A stretch of DNA of 64,000 nucleotides from Ignavibacteria bacterium (GTDB lineage: Bacteria; Bacteroidota; Ignavibacteria; Ignavibacteriales; Ignavibacteriaceae). The stretch is from the NCBI GenBank assembly GCA_017302895.1, contig JAFLBV010000003.1, positions 444,500 through 508,499 of the forward strand, given 5' to 3'. Positions within the stretch are counted from its first letter, which is position 1, and each line of letters opens with the position of its first letter. Positions 56,076-64,000 of this stretch are shown here, one piece after another. Both the position numbers and the translations under genes were made by a program. The notes beneath the pieces are model-generated. The model searched no databases. It was not told where the DNA came from and saw only the letters and a program-made list of their open reading frames with translations.

Positions 56076-57779
56076 ATGGATAAAGAATTTAAATTACCCG
56101 ATCTGGGTGAAAGTATAGTTTCCGCGACCATCGTAAAGGTACTTATTGCACCGGGTGATATGGTGAAAGAGGATCAGACCGTTCTGGAGATTGAGACCGA
56201 CAAGGCTACAATCGAAGTCCCTTCCGAGATATCCGGTAAAGTTTCGGGTGTTTATGTAAAAGAAGGCGATAAAGTTGAAGTGGGAGCTGTTGTGTTCTCA
56301 GTTAGCGCAGAAGGTCAGGCTGCTGCTCCGGTTGCGGCTCCCCCGGCAGTTGAAAAAGTGGTTGAAACTCCAATAGCAAAAGCTGAGGAACCGGTAACTG
56401 TTACTCCTGTTCCCGAAGCCCCTGTTCAGACTTCTGCTCCTGTATCGACCGAGATGATTTTGCCCGATTTAGGTGATACCATCCTGTCAGCGCTTGTTGT
56501 CAAAGTGCTTGTAAAAGTTGGCGATAAAGTTGTTGAAGATCAGTCTGTAATCGAAATAGAGACAGATAAAGCAACGGTCGAGGTGCCAGCGAGTGCTTCA
56601 GGTACTATCACGGAAGTCTTTGTAAAAGAAGGCGAGCATGCAAAAGTTGGTTCTGTGATGTTCAAACTTGATTCATCATCAGGTGCGGCTCCTTCAGCCA
56701 ACTCCGGGGCAAGTGCACCTGTGGCACAGCCTGCGGTTCCGTCTCAAAGCGCTGCACCAAAACTTACCCCCGATGAGCTCAAAGAGGAATTGGGTAACCC
56801 TGAAGTTACAATTGCTCCACCAAGAGTATTACTCGACATGCAACCGCCGATCTTAAAAAATTCAGCTCCGGCTGCTCCTTCAGTCAGAAGGCTTGCCAGA
56901 GAGATTGGTGTGGATATCAACAAGGTGCCCGGTTCAGGTCCGGGTGGCAGAATAACCCTTGACGATGTGAAGGCTTACTCGAAAGCGCTGCATGAAGGCA
57001 GAGTGAAAGATCAGCCTCAGGCTGCAGGTGGCGGTTTTGGAATAAAACAGCAGCCACTACCCGATTTCAGCAAATTTGGCGAAATCGAACGGAAGGCTAT
57101 GAACAACATCCGTACAAAGACTGCGGAACACCTGAGTTATGCTTGGGCTACAATTCCGCATGTAACGCAGTTTGACAAAGCGGACATAACTGATCTGGAA
57201 CAGCTTCGGAAGAAATTTGCTCCCGATGTTGCGAAATCAGGCGGAAAACTCACGATGACTTCGATTCTGGTGAAGGTGATTACTGCCGCTTTGAAACAGT
57301 TCCCGCAGTTCAACTCATCGGTTGATATGGAGAAAAAAGAGATAGTTTACAAGAGCTATTTCAATATCGGCATCGCTGTAGATACTGAGTTCGGTTTGAT
57401 CGTTCCAAATATCAAGGGAACTGACAAACTTAACCTGACACAAATTTCAGCCGAAATGAATGTGATTTCTGAAAAGGCAAGGAACAAAAAAATCGGACTC
57501 GATGACCTGCAGGGTGGATGCTTCACCATTTCCAACCTCGGTGGAATTGGCGGTACATATTTTACTCCTGTTGTAAATTCACCTGAAGTTGCAATACTGG
57601 GTGTCTCCAAAGGTGCATTCGAACCTGTTTACAAAGACGGGAATTTTGTGCCGAGATTGATGCTTCCATTGTCGCTTTCATACGATCACAGAGTCATCGA
57701 TGGTGCTGATGCAATCCGTTTCTTAAGATGGGTTATCGAAACTCTCGAGAATCCTTTTAAACTTATGATTGAAGGGTAG
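56076..57779 (+). CDS. aceF: Dihydrolipoamide acetyltransferase (PDH E2), two lipoyl domains
   Basis: This 567-residue PDH core protein has two N-terminal lipoyl domains (about 1-80 and 127-205), each with the lipoylated lysine in EIETDKAT. They are joined by Ala/Pro-rich linkers. A peripheral subunit-binding domain follows (SVRRLAREIGVDINKVPGSG), then the catalytic acetyltransferase domain ending with SYDHRVIDGADAIRF, which carries the active-site His and Asp. Its place between E1 and E3 confirms its role. Confidence 0.95.
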   Translation: MDKEFKLPDLGESIVSATIVKVLIAPGDMVKEDQTVLEIETDKATIEVPSEISGKVSGVYVKEGDKVEVGAVVFSVSAEGQAAAPVAAPPAVEKVVETPIAKAEEPVTVTPVPEAPVQTSAPVSTEMILPDLGDTILSALVVKVLVKVGDKVVEDQSVIEIETDKATVEVPASASGTITEVFVKEGEHAKVGSVMFKLDSSSGAAPSANSGASAPVAQPAVPSQSAAPKLTPDELKEELGNPEVTIAPPRVLLDMQPPILKNSAPAAPSVRRLAREIGVDINKVPGSGPGGRITLDDVKAYSKALHEGRVKDQPQAAGGGFGIKQQPLPDFSKFGEIERKAMNNIRTKTAEHLSYAWATIPHVTQFDKADITDLEQLRKKFAPDVAKSGGKLTMTSILVKVITAALKQFPQFNSSVDMEKKEIVYKSYFNIGIAVDTEFGLIVPNIKGTDKLNLTQISAEMNVISEKARNKKIGLDDLQGGCFTISNLGGIGGTYFTPVVNSPEVAILGVSKGAFEPVYKDGNFVPRLMLPLSLSYDHRVIDGADAIRFLRWVIETLENPFKLMIEG

Positions 57780-57788
57780 GGGGTTGCG

Positions 57789-59207
57789 ATGATAAAAACA
57801 CAATTATTGGTGATTGGTGCCGGACCCGGTGGATATGCTGCTGCTTTCGCTGCTGCAGATATGGGTATGGAAGTTACTTTGGTGGATTTGGATAAAAATC
57901 CCGGAGGAGTGTGTCTCTTCAGAGGTTGTATTCCTTCTAAAGCACTTCTTCATGTCGCAAAACTGATTAATGAAACAAAAGAAGCGAAGCACTGGGGTAT
58001 CGATTTTGGTGAACCAAAAATCAACCTCGATCAGCTTCGGGATTTCAAAAACAGAGTAGTTGCTAAAATGACGGGTGGACTTGGTCAGCTCGCCAAACAG
58101 CGCAAGATCAATTTTGTTCAGGGAAGGGCTACATTTACATCTTCCCGCTCGGTAAAAGTCGATCTGAACGACGGTGGCAAGGATGAGATTCACTTCGAAA
58201 AAGCGATTATTGCCATTGGTTCTGAAATCATAACAATTCCTGCATTTAATATCCAGAGCAACAGGCTGTTGAATTCCACTTCCGCGCTCGATCTTCCTGC
58301 AATTCCTGAAAAGATGCTTGTAATCGGTGGCGGATACATCGGTCTTGAGCTTGGGTCAGTATATGCAGCACTCGGGACAAAGGTTTCTGTTGTGGAGATG
58401 ACAAACGGACTTCTGCCCGGTGCCGACCGTGACATGGTGAACTTCCTCTCTCAGATGTTGAAGAAAAAGTTCGAAGCAATTATGCTTGAGTCAAGAGTGA
58501 TGAAACTTGAACCTGTCGAAAACGGCATAAATGTTACAATTCAGGACAAAACAGGTGCAGACAGAGTGGAATTCTACGATTATGTGCTTGCATCAATCGG
58601 AAGAAGACCAAATACCGCAGGACTCGGTCTGGAGACCACAAAAGTTGAACTTACACCCCGTGGACATATCAAAGTTGATAACACCTTGAAGACCACTGAC
58701 CAGTATATTTATGCAATTGGTGATATTGCTGGTGATCCAATGCTTGCTCACAAAGCCTCTCACGAAGCCCGTGTGGCGGTAGAGGCTATCGCGGGTCACC
58801 GTGTGGCATTCGAACCTGCGGCAATTCCTGCCGTGGTTTTCACTGATCCCGAAATTGCATGGGCAGGTATCACAGAAACTGAAGCCCGTGAAAAAGGAAT
58901 TAAGCACGAAGTTGCTAAGTTCCCGTGGGCAGCATCAGGCAGAGCGACAACATTGGACAGATTCGATGGCGTCACAAAGCTAATCGTTGATCCTGATACT
59001 CAGAGAATTCTCGGAGTGGGAATTTGTGGTCCCGGTGCAGGAGAACTCATCGCTGAAGGCACACTTGCCATCGAGATGGGAGCAAATGTTACCGACCTTA
59101 AAATGACAATTCATCCTCATCCGACACTTTCAGAAACCGTAATGGAAGCTGCAGAAGTTTTCTTCGGCGAAAGTGTCCATCTCTACAGACCGAAGAAGAA
59201 GGTTTGA
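57789..59207 (+). CDS. lpdA: Dihydrolipoamide dehydrogenase (PDH E3)
   Basis: This 472-residue FAD/NAD flavoprotein has FAD motif IGAGPGGYAAAFAAADMG, the redox disulphide GGVCLFRGCIPSKALLH, NAD motif IGGGYIGLELGSVYAALG and the C-terminal active-site HPHPTLSE. It reoxidises E2 dihydrolipoamide and may also serve other 2-oxoacid dehydrogenases. It ends the operon. A repeat segment and a terminator follow. Confidence 0.96.
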   Translation: MIKTQLLVIGAGPGGYAAAFAAADMGMEVTLVDLDKNPGGVCLFRGCIPSKALLHVAKLINETKEAKHWGIDFGEPKINLDQLRDFKNRVVAKMTGGLGQLAKQRKINFVQGRATFTSSRSVKVDLNDGGKDEIHFEKAIIAIGSEIITIPAFNIQSNRLLNSTSALDLPAIPEKMLVIGGGYIGLELGSVYAALGTKVSVVEMTNGLLPGADRDMVNFLSQMLKKKFEAIMLESRVMKLEPVENGINVTIQDKTGADRVEFYDYVLASIGRRPNTAGLGLETTKVELTPRGHIKVDNTLKTTDQYIYAIGDIAGDPMLAHKASHEARVAVEAIAGHRVAFEPAAIPAVVFTDPEIAWAGITETEAREKGIKHEVAKFPWAASGRATTLDRFDGVTKLIVDPDTQRILGVGICGPGAGELIAEGTLAIEMGANVTDLKMTIHPHPTLSETVMEAAEVFFGESVHLYRPKKKV

Positions 59208-59260
59208 AAACTGAGGGCTGAATATTTGAAGGCTGAGGGCTGAATAGCGAAGGCTGAAAA
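59207..59260 (+). repeat. GAAGGCTGAGGGCTGAA word repeat copy
   Basis: A short array of the same word family as 22,752-22,858, including an almost exact ~29-bp copy around GAATATTTGAAGGCTGAGGG. It lies directly after the lpdA stop, upstream of the terminator. Confidence 0.65.
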
Positions 59261-59265
59261 ATTTA

Positions 59266-59300
59266 GGGGCGATGTCAGAAATGATATTCGCCCCTTTTTT
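59266..59300 (+). terminator. Rho-independent terminator of the aceE-aceF-lpd operon
   Basis: Stem GGGGCGA/TCGCCCC with a 15-base loop, followed by six T. Confidence 0.8.
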
Positions 59301-59329
59301 ATTTATGGTCAATCTTTAGCTTCGGAAAA

Positions 59330-59574
59330 GGAGCGACAATCGTCCCGATTGTCCAATCGAAAAACTCAATCTCAGGGACAGGAGCGACAATCGTCTCGAT
59401 TGTCTTACCGATCAACAAAATCACAGGGATAGGAGCGACAATCGTCCCGATTGTCCTATCGACCAACAAAATCACAGGGACAGGAGTGACAATCGTCCCG
59501 ATTGTCCTATCGACCAACAAAATCACAGGGATAGGAGCGACAATCGTCCCGATTGTCCTATCGACCAACAAAAT
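59330..59574. repeat. REP-like palindromic repeat array, five copies of a 51-bp unit
   Basis: Five head-to-tail units start at about 59331, 59382, 59433, 59484 and 59535. Each opens with GGAG and holds the palindrome GACAATCG-TCC-CGATTGTC (8-bp perfect stem, 3-base loop), followed by CTATCGACCAACAAAAT and CACAGGGA. Copies differ by only a few bases. The layout (GGAG tetranucleotide plus hairpin, beside a RAYT transposase gene 45 bp away) matches known REP-RAYT pairs. An apparent leftward ORF across the array is an artefact of the period being a multiple of three. Confidence 0.85.
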
Positions 59575-59619
59575 GGAAATGCAGAAATTTATTTAACTTA
59601 AACCATATTCATACAAAGC

Positions 59620-60102
59620 ATGAAATCGAATTTCGAACCGGTTAAAGACTTGAATTTTACACGAAGGAAACTCCCTCACTATCAATCCACCCGCACTTGT
59701 TATTTCGTTACCTCACACTGTTCGATGGGTGTCATTTTGTCGCCTGAGGAAAGAGACATTGTGCTTTCAGCGATAAAATTCCTCGATGATAAAAAATACG
59801 ATCTCCTGACGGCAGTTGTGATGCCGGATCATATACACCTTCTTATAATTCCGCATCCTAAAAATGACGATTCGGAATTTTCCCTTTCTGAAATAATGCA
59901 CAGCATAAAGAGTTACACAGCCCATCAGTGCAAAAGAAAAATTTGGCAACATGAATCCTTCGACAAGACTGTAAGAAACAACGATGAATTTGTAACATTT
60001 GCGAGCTATATCTTTAATAATCCTATGAAAAAAGGGTTGGTGGCAGAGGGCGAGGATTACAAATGGTTTTATGTTTTTAATAATAAGTTAGAATATATAT
60101 AA
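59620..60102 (+). CDS. REP-associated tyrosine transposase (RAYT, Y1_Tnp/IS200-like)
   Basis: This 160-residue HUH-family single-strand nuclease starts at ATG 59620. It has the metal-binding HIHLLII motif after VMPDH. The catalytic tyrosine candidate is in IKSYTAHQCKRKIW, and the conserved C-terminal SYIFNNPMKKGLV block is present. Such proteins bind and cleave the GTAG/GGAG-footed REP hairpins and are usually domesticated single-copy genes. It lies directly downstream of the REP-like array and is the last bacterial gene before the sequence changes character. Confidence 0.88.
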   Translation: MKSNFEPVKDLNFTRRKLPHYQSTRTCYFVTSHCSMGVILSPEERDIVLSAIKFLDDKKYDLLTAVVMPDHIHLLIIPHPKNDDSEFSLSEIMHSIKSYTAHQCKRKIWQHESFDKTVRNNDEFVTFASYIFNNPMKKGLVAEGEDYKWFYVFNNKLEYI

Positions 60103-60139
60103 ATAACATATAACGCATAATAAAATATAAGTTAGAATA
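60083..60139. other. Junction between bacterial and ciliate-type sequence, with a 13-bp direct repeat
   Basis: ATAAGTTAGAATA occurs at 60083-60095 (inside the last codons of the transposase) and again at 60127-60139, 44 bp apart, just before the first ciliate-code gene. Between them the sequence is AT-rich and non-coding. The switch in composition and genetic code happens here. Confidence 0.6.
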
Positions 60140-60143
60140 ACAG

Positions 60144-61706
60144 ATGAGTAAAAATATGCAATCAAGTAACTGCTTTCTCTGCTCCGAAAATGTAAAATAA
60201 TACACATCTCTCATATCGCATTCATTGTATGGAAAGTATTCATCAACTCAGAATTTCTATTACGGGAAATAAGTCGATGAAATTCTGGATGAGGCCATCT
60301 CACCCGCATACATCCAATTCCAAGATAATAATTATTATGATGATTCATAAGAGTATCTCAAGCGATAGTATAAGCATTAATAGTATCCAAAAAAAATAGA
60401 AATGCTTAGTTAGTATTATAAGTTTCATCGCGATCTGCCTACATGGAATGATCGCGGGGTCGAACCTATCATGGCCAAATATTATGGTCGCCTCAAAGAT
60501 GTTGATTATAAGAAAATTAAATCCGTTTTGAAAAAATAACAAGGAATCTCTTTGACTACTCATAAAAGTTTTTCTTCTTTCTAAGATTCAGAATACACAA
60601 AAAAATCTAGATACAGCACCATGCTAAATGATCTAGAACATTCCAATGACTCACTCATATTAAGAGATGTATGCTAAAAAATAGGGAAAGCACTTAAAAA
60701 AGTAAAAATCTAAAATAATTTTAAAGGTTCTTATTATTCTGGATAAAAGAAATTTTAAGAATTCTTAAAAAAACAAAAAAAGCGAAAATAAAATAACTTC
60801 AAAAAATAAGAATAGAATAAAAAATAAAAATAAAATGCTTTCGGTTTCAAAAAGATAAAATTCAACCCAAAACTTAATACTAAAAATGATGAAGTAACTG
60901 GATTAAAAGATATAATATATGGTTCAAATCACTCTATAAAGTAAAGAAAGTACGCAACTATCAAAAATACAATATCAAATGAAAAAACTAATGAAAAGAC
61001 AGGAGGTAACTAGACAATATCAAGATAATAAAAATCAAAAAGAGAAAAAAGTAAAAGTATTCATCCTTCATCAAGTAGAACTTCATTTTCTAAAAAGCCT
61101 GCTACTTCAAGAGATAATTTTGTTCACGATGCTATTCAGTCAAAGTTTAAATCAGTAAAAACTTTCAATATTGCAAATATTATACACAATAATTAGAATT
61201 TAAGGACAATAAACTAGATTTACAAACCTGTTTAAAAATTATAGAAAAAATAAAAAACCTCAGTGGAGCTAAGTAGAAAATCCTCATCAAAACAATTAAT
61301 TTCTAGACTTAAATTCCGATCGAATAGTCATCATAACTTGCCTACAGCTTCTATCCTTAATCGAGATTTATCTAAAAAATAGTTAATGAGTAGTTTGAAA
61401 TCAAATAGAAGTGCCTCAAAGAAAAGCATTCCTATTTCAGTAGCCAAAGGATCGATCATCGAACTAGATGGAATAAACCATATAAGTTAAAAAAGTCTCC
61501 AATCAGCTCGACAAAATTCTCATAGAATATTGAGAACAAATTCATCAGGAAAACTAAATAATCAGCCAAGCAGCTTCGATAAACAGTACACAACTAGTAA
61601 AATACCTATTGAAAATAAAGGATTTGGTAAGAAGAGAAACTCTATTGTGGAAAACATTCTAGAGAAGAAATTGACGGTCTTTAAGAGAAAACAGGCGGTA
61701 ATGTGA
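60144..61706 (+). CDS. Ciliate-code gene 1: 520-residue protein of unknown function (TAA/TAG = Gln)
   Basis: With TAA and TAG read as Gln, the frame from ATG 60144 to TGA 61706 is open for 520 codons, with about 29 in-frame TAA/TAG and no TGA. The N-terminal quarter (EYLKRQYKHQQYPKKIEMLS then YYKFHRDLPTW) looks like a segment seen at the start of many ciliate proteins. The middle and end are low-complexity, rich in Lys, Gln and Ser. Under the standard code nothing longer than ~70 residues exists here. It is untranslatable in a bacterium. No intron was needed to keep the frame. Product function is unknown. Confidence 0.8.
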
Positions 61707-61826
61707 ATTTTTACTTAATAATATTTTAATATTTATCTGTGTTAATTACTTTAGTTTTATATATAATTTGCATATATACTCATTTATCATTAATTGCTTA
61801 ATTACAATAATTGAGATTTTTAACTG

Positions 61827-62714
61827 ATGTAAACTCAAATCAAAAAGGTGTTACAAGAGATAATAAGTTCTTTCGAATCTGATAGTCTGGACTATTTGAC
61901 ATGTTTTAAAAAATCTTTACAATAAATATTGATAAGCTTAAAATAAGAGCAATAAATAATGAAGGAAATGCACCAATAAGAAATTGATAGATTAAAGGAT
62001 ATTATAAGATAAAAATAACAATAAATAATGTAATTAAAATAGTAAAACTAAAAGAAGCATGAAGTTTAAACAAATAAACAAACTCCTTATAAAATATTGT
62101 TAAAGTCAAATAGGAACCAAGACATAATAAACAACAAAGAAAATGTGCAAAAATAAGACACAAATAATGCGTAATACCCATTTTGTAATGTTAGCATAAC
62201 GGCAATAAAATAGAATCGGTATTCCTTACAAGTTGGGCCGAGTGGGTTTAGTAATAGTGGTAAACGGACTTGTAGGATTAATTCATCTCACATTAAAAAT
62301 AAAATAATTAATCAGCAAAGACTCAAATTTGTGAATAGTCCGAGGGAGTGGAATAACGAAAACAATTAAATGAGCAGCAAATACTTAAAGCCTACTTAAA
62401 GTACGCTCCATCTCAACATCTCGGATGTCAATCTTGGCTCTCCTCGATTCAACACAACGCGGAATTAAAAATAAGAAAAAACTAATTATTTGAAAGTTAA
62501 CTATGATAAATTTGTTAATTAGAATTAAATAAAGTCATCCTCAATCACTAACAAACCTAAGCTATGCAGAAAGCCAAACAATATAAATAGAAGCAAAAGA
62601 GGATTGTTTTAAAGAAAAAAAGAGACAGCTGCTTTTGAAACCAACAAATTCAAAGGCGTTTAAATGGCAATACCAATTAAGATAATAAATGTCTCCGATA
62701 TAAAGCCTCGTTGA
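61827..62714 (+). CDS. Ciliate-code gene 2: 295-residue coiled-coil-like protein (TAA/TAG = Gln)
   Basis: Starting at ATG 61827, the frame stays open with about 24 reassigned TAA/TAG codons until TGA 62712-62714. Residues about 20-80 look like a Gln/Lys-rich coiled coil (LKQEQQIMKEMHQQEIDRLK). A longer Asn/Lys/Ser-rich region follows without recognisable domains. A 120-bp AT-rich gap separates it from gene 1, a spacing typical of compact ciliate macronuclear genomes. Function unknown. Confidence 0.75.
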
Positions 62715-62740
62715 TTTTATAAATAATAATATTTTCTTAA

Positions 62741-63772
62741 ATGATAAACAAAGATTCTCGCGTTTAGATTGAAGCTGACTAATCTGATAAAGAGAACTAT
62801 GAATAACAAGCTTACCCTAAATCGACGATGATTAATCTAAGAGTTGATGAAGACATAGTTAAAGGGATTTGTGAATAGTTTATTTCAAAAAAGTAAAAGG
62901 CAGCAAGATAGTTAAACTATTACTAAATTCCAAATTGGGAGCATAAAAATTGGTAGCCAATGGCATGTCACTTTAGAAATATTGAGTATACTTCTATAAA
63001 TGTTCGAACCCCAAAAACCCTCCAACAATGCCTGTAATTTATATGTAAAGAGTATTTGCCTTATTATAAGTAAATATTTCAGAATTAATCTTAAAGAAAA
63101 AAATTATAATTATTTCTTTATGATCGTGTAAGATCAATCAGGTGTTAACTATTCGTCCAAGCAATATTTGAACCCAAAATGGCAATGAAATTGATTAAAC
63201 TTATTTTATTTTTGGAAATGATGATAGAGCAGCCGATATAATTGGCAGGTTTAGAATACTTCTTTGCACCTTAAGTTAAATCTAATGTGCTAGAAGATTA
63301 AAGTTTGAAATAATACTTTAATTAAGCTTTAGAATTGGCAATATATTGGAAGAAAAAATAAAAATTATTAGCTTTATTGGCTGATCATTTCGATGAAATA
63401 TAGAAATAATAGAAGCTGCAATAGGCTCTGAATAAAAAATTAAAAATTTTGAATAAAAACTATATTGTCTATTTTACGGAACTTCTCAAGAATAAAAACA
63501 TATATATTCGTTTCATACTTTGGTCATATATTATAAAAATGAGATAAATTTTTATCGCTCACTATAAGAAGGCTAAAATGAATGAAAAAGCTGGCTTCAT
63601 CTGTCGAGTTTTGGGATATAGTAAAATGGATGGATGGATTGATCTCAGCAAATAAGCAGATCAACTTAAATTACAATCCCACAAATGCTAATTTGATTTA
63701 GATATAAAATTGTGGATTTCATAAAAGGATCTTTTCAATGTGTTGAATGATTTGTTATCGGATATAAGCTGA
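62741..63772 (+). CDS. Ciliate-code gene 3: SAC3/GANP-like protein, 343 residues (TAA/TAG = Gln)
   Basis: From ATG 62741 to TGA 63770-63772 the frame is open with about 28 in-frame TAA/TAG codons. The translation contains VRTPKTLQQCLQFICKEYLP, followed by LFLYDRVRSIRCQLFVQAIF. This pattern matches the SAC3/GANP domain, in which a lead-in helix (RP..L) precedes an (R)xRxIRQDL-type motif. Such proteins are eukaryotic mRNA export (TREX-2) or proteasome-related factors, with no bacterial homologues that I know of. It starts only 26 bp after gene 2. The family assignment is by eye; the eukaryotic origin is strongly supported by the code. Confidence 0.7.
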
Positions 63773-63891
63773 TCCTTATTTTTGTTTTATTTTTAAAATA
63801 TACAAAATAATCAATTAGATTCTATTAAATTGTATTTTATTGAAGGTAGACTATTAGAATAAAAGGTGGTTTGATAGTAACTGTTAAGGAA
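63773..63891. other. AT-rich gap after ciliate-code gene 3
   Basis: Very AT-rich sequence with no clear gene or hairpin. Confidence 0.3.
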
Positions 63892-64000
63892 ATGTATAAA
63901 CGTTATAAACAAAAAATGTCAATAATTTATTTAAAATTTATTCATATCAATTAAATTGAAAATGATGAGCCAAGGCCAAGTGACATATTATCGTATAAAA
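63892..64000 (+). CDS. Possible start of a fourth ciliate-code gene (cut by window end)
   Basis: From ATG 63892 the frame reads MYKRYKQKMSIIYLKF then HINQIENDEPRPSDIL with TAA as Gln, and runs off the window without TGA. The same frame is open back to 63844, so the true start may lie upstream or after an intron. Another ATG in a different frame at 63962 is an alternative. Weak evidence. Confidence 0.3.

Noticed and set aside
59299..59571. Leftward 90-residue ORF made of 17-residue repeats
   Set aside because: It is produced by the 51-bp palindromic repeat array (51 is a multiple of 3), with no ribosome site and no protein family. The array is a REP-like DNA element.
59330..59574. Possible CRISPR array
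   Set aside because: Units are continuous near-identical 51-bp tandem copies with no unique spacers, and no cas genes lie nearby.
60345..60563. Standard-code leftward ORF of 72 residues in the AT-rich tail
   Set aside because: It lies antisense to a 520-codon ciliate-code frame and has no family match or ribosome site.
60103..64000. Degraded bacterial pseudogene region or phage remnant with many stop codons
   Set aside because: The stops are only TAA and TAG in one frame per gene, never TGA, and recoding gives long coherent proteins. Decay would scatter all three stops and shift frames.

Overview
The window is a composite. Positions 1 to about 60,100 are bacterial, with moderate GC and densely packed genes. 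Secreted proteins there end in type IX secretion tails (NYPNPFNPST and NFPNPFNPE motifs), ribosome binding sites are often weak, and the gene set fits the Bacteroidota/Chlorobiota/Ignavibacteriota group. Ignavibacteria-like is my best guess, but no rRNA is present to prove it. The last ~3.9 kb (about 60,103 to 64,000) is very AT-rich and has no standard-code ORF of note. Read with TAA and TAG as glutamine and TGA as the only stop, it gives three complete uninterrupted proteins of 520, 295 and 343 residues plus the possible start of a fourth. That is the ciliate nuclear code, so the contig joins bacterial and ciliate DNA, most simply as a chimeric assembly.

Bacterial layout. 1-4.4 kb: the C-terminal part of a secreted carbohydrate-binding protein, then a three-gene cassette (dehydrogenase, acetyltransferase, aminotransferase) for an acetamido-sugar nucleotide. 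4.5-12 kb: a large secreted protein, leuS, serS and two tandem small membrane proteins. 12-12.9 kb: a MerR/B12-binding CarH-like regulator. 13.0-16.9 kb: a four-gene operon with an uncharacterised small protein, a sigma-factor-like protein, a MazF/PemK-fold protein and a Lon-type Ser-Lys protease. This resembles the CalpS-CalpT-CalpL signalling module but has no CRISPR locus in view. 16.9-26 kb: priA, a lipoprotein, lysA, a class II photolyase, an MFS transporter and aspS. 26-30.6 kb: a small secreted protein and two T9SS-exported peptidases. 30.7-34.8 kb: an FAD-linked oxidase and a two-subunit molybdopterin oxidoreductase. 35-42.4 kb: an EamA transporter, DUF72, an AI-2E family permease, an RmlD-like reductase, a PfkB kinase and a TonB-dependent receptor-like protein. 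42.6-48.5 kb: a MacA/MacB-type export operon and a TPR-like secreted protein. 48.7-53.2 kb: DAHP synthase, a COG2509-type flavoprotein and a PAS histidine kinase. 53.4-59.2 kb: a complete pyruvate dehydrogenase operon (aceE-aceF-lpd). 59.3-60.1 kb: five 51-bp palindromic repeats followed by a REP-associated tyrosine transposase (RAYT), next to the junction with ciliate DNA.

Intergenic spaces carry two recurring low-complexity word families (ATGAGTTATTAGTT-type and GAAGGCTGAGGGCTGAA-type). Several clear intrinsic terminators are present. I saw no tRNA, rRNA or CRISPR array.
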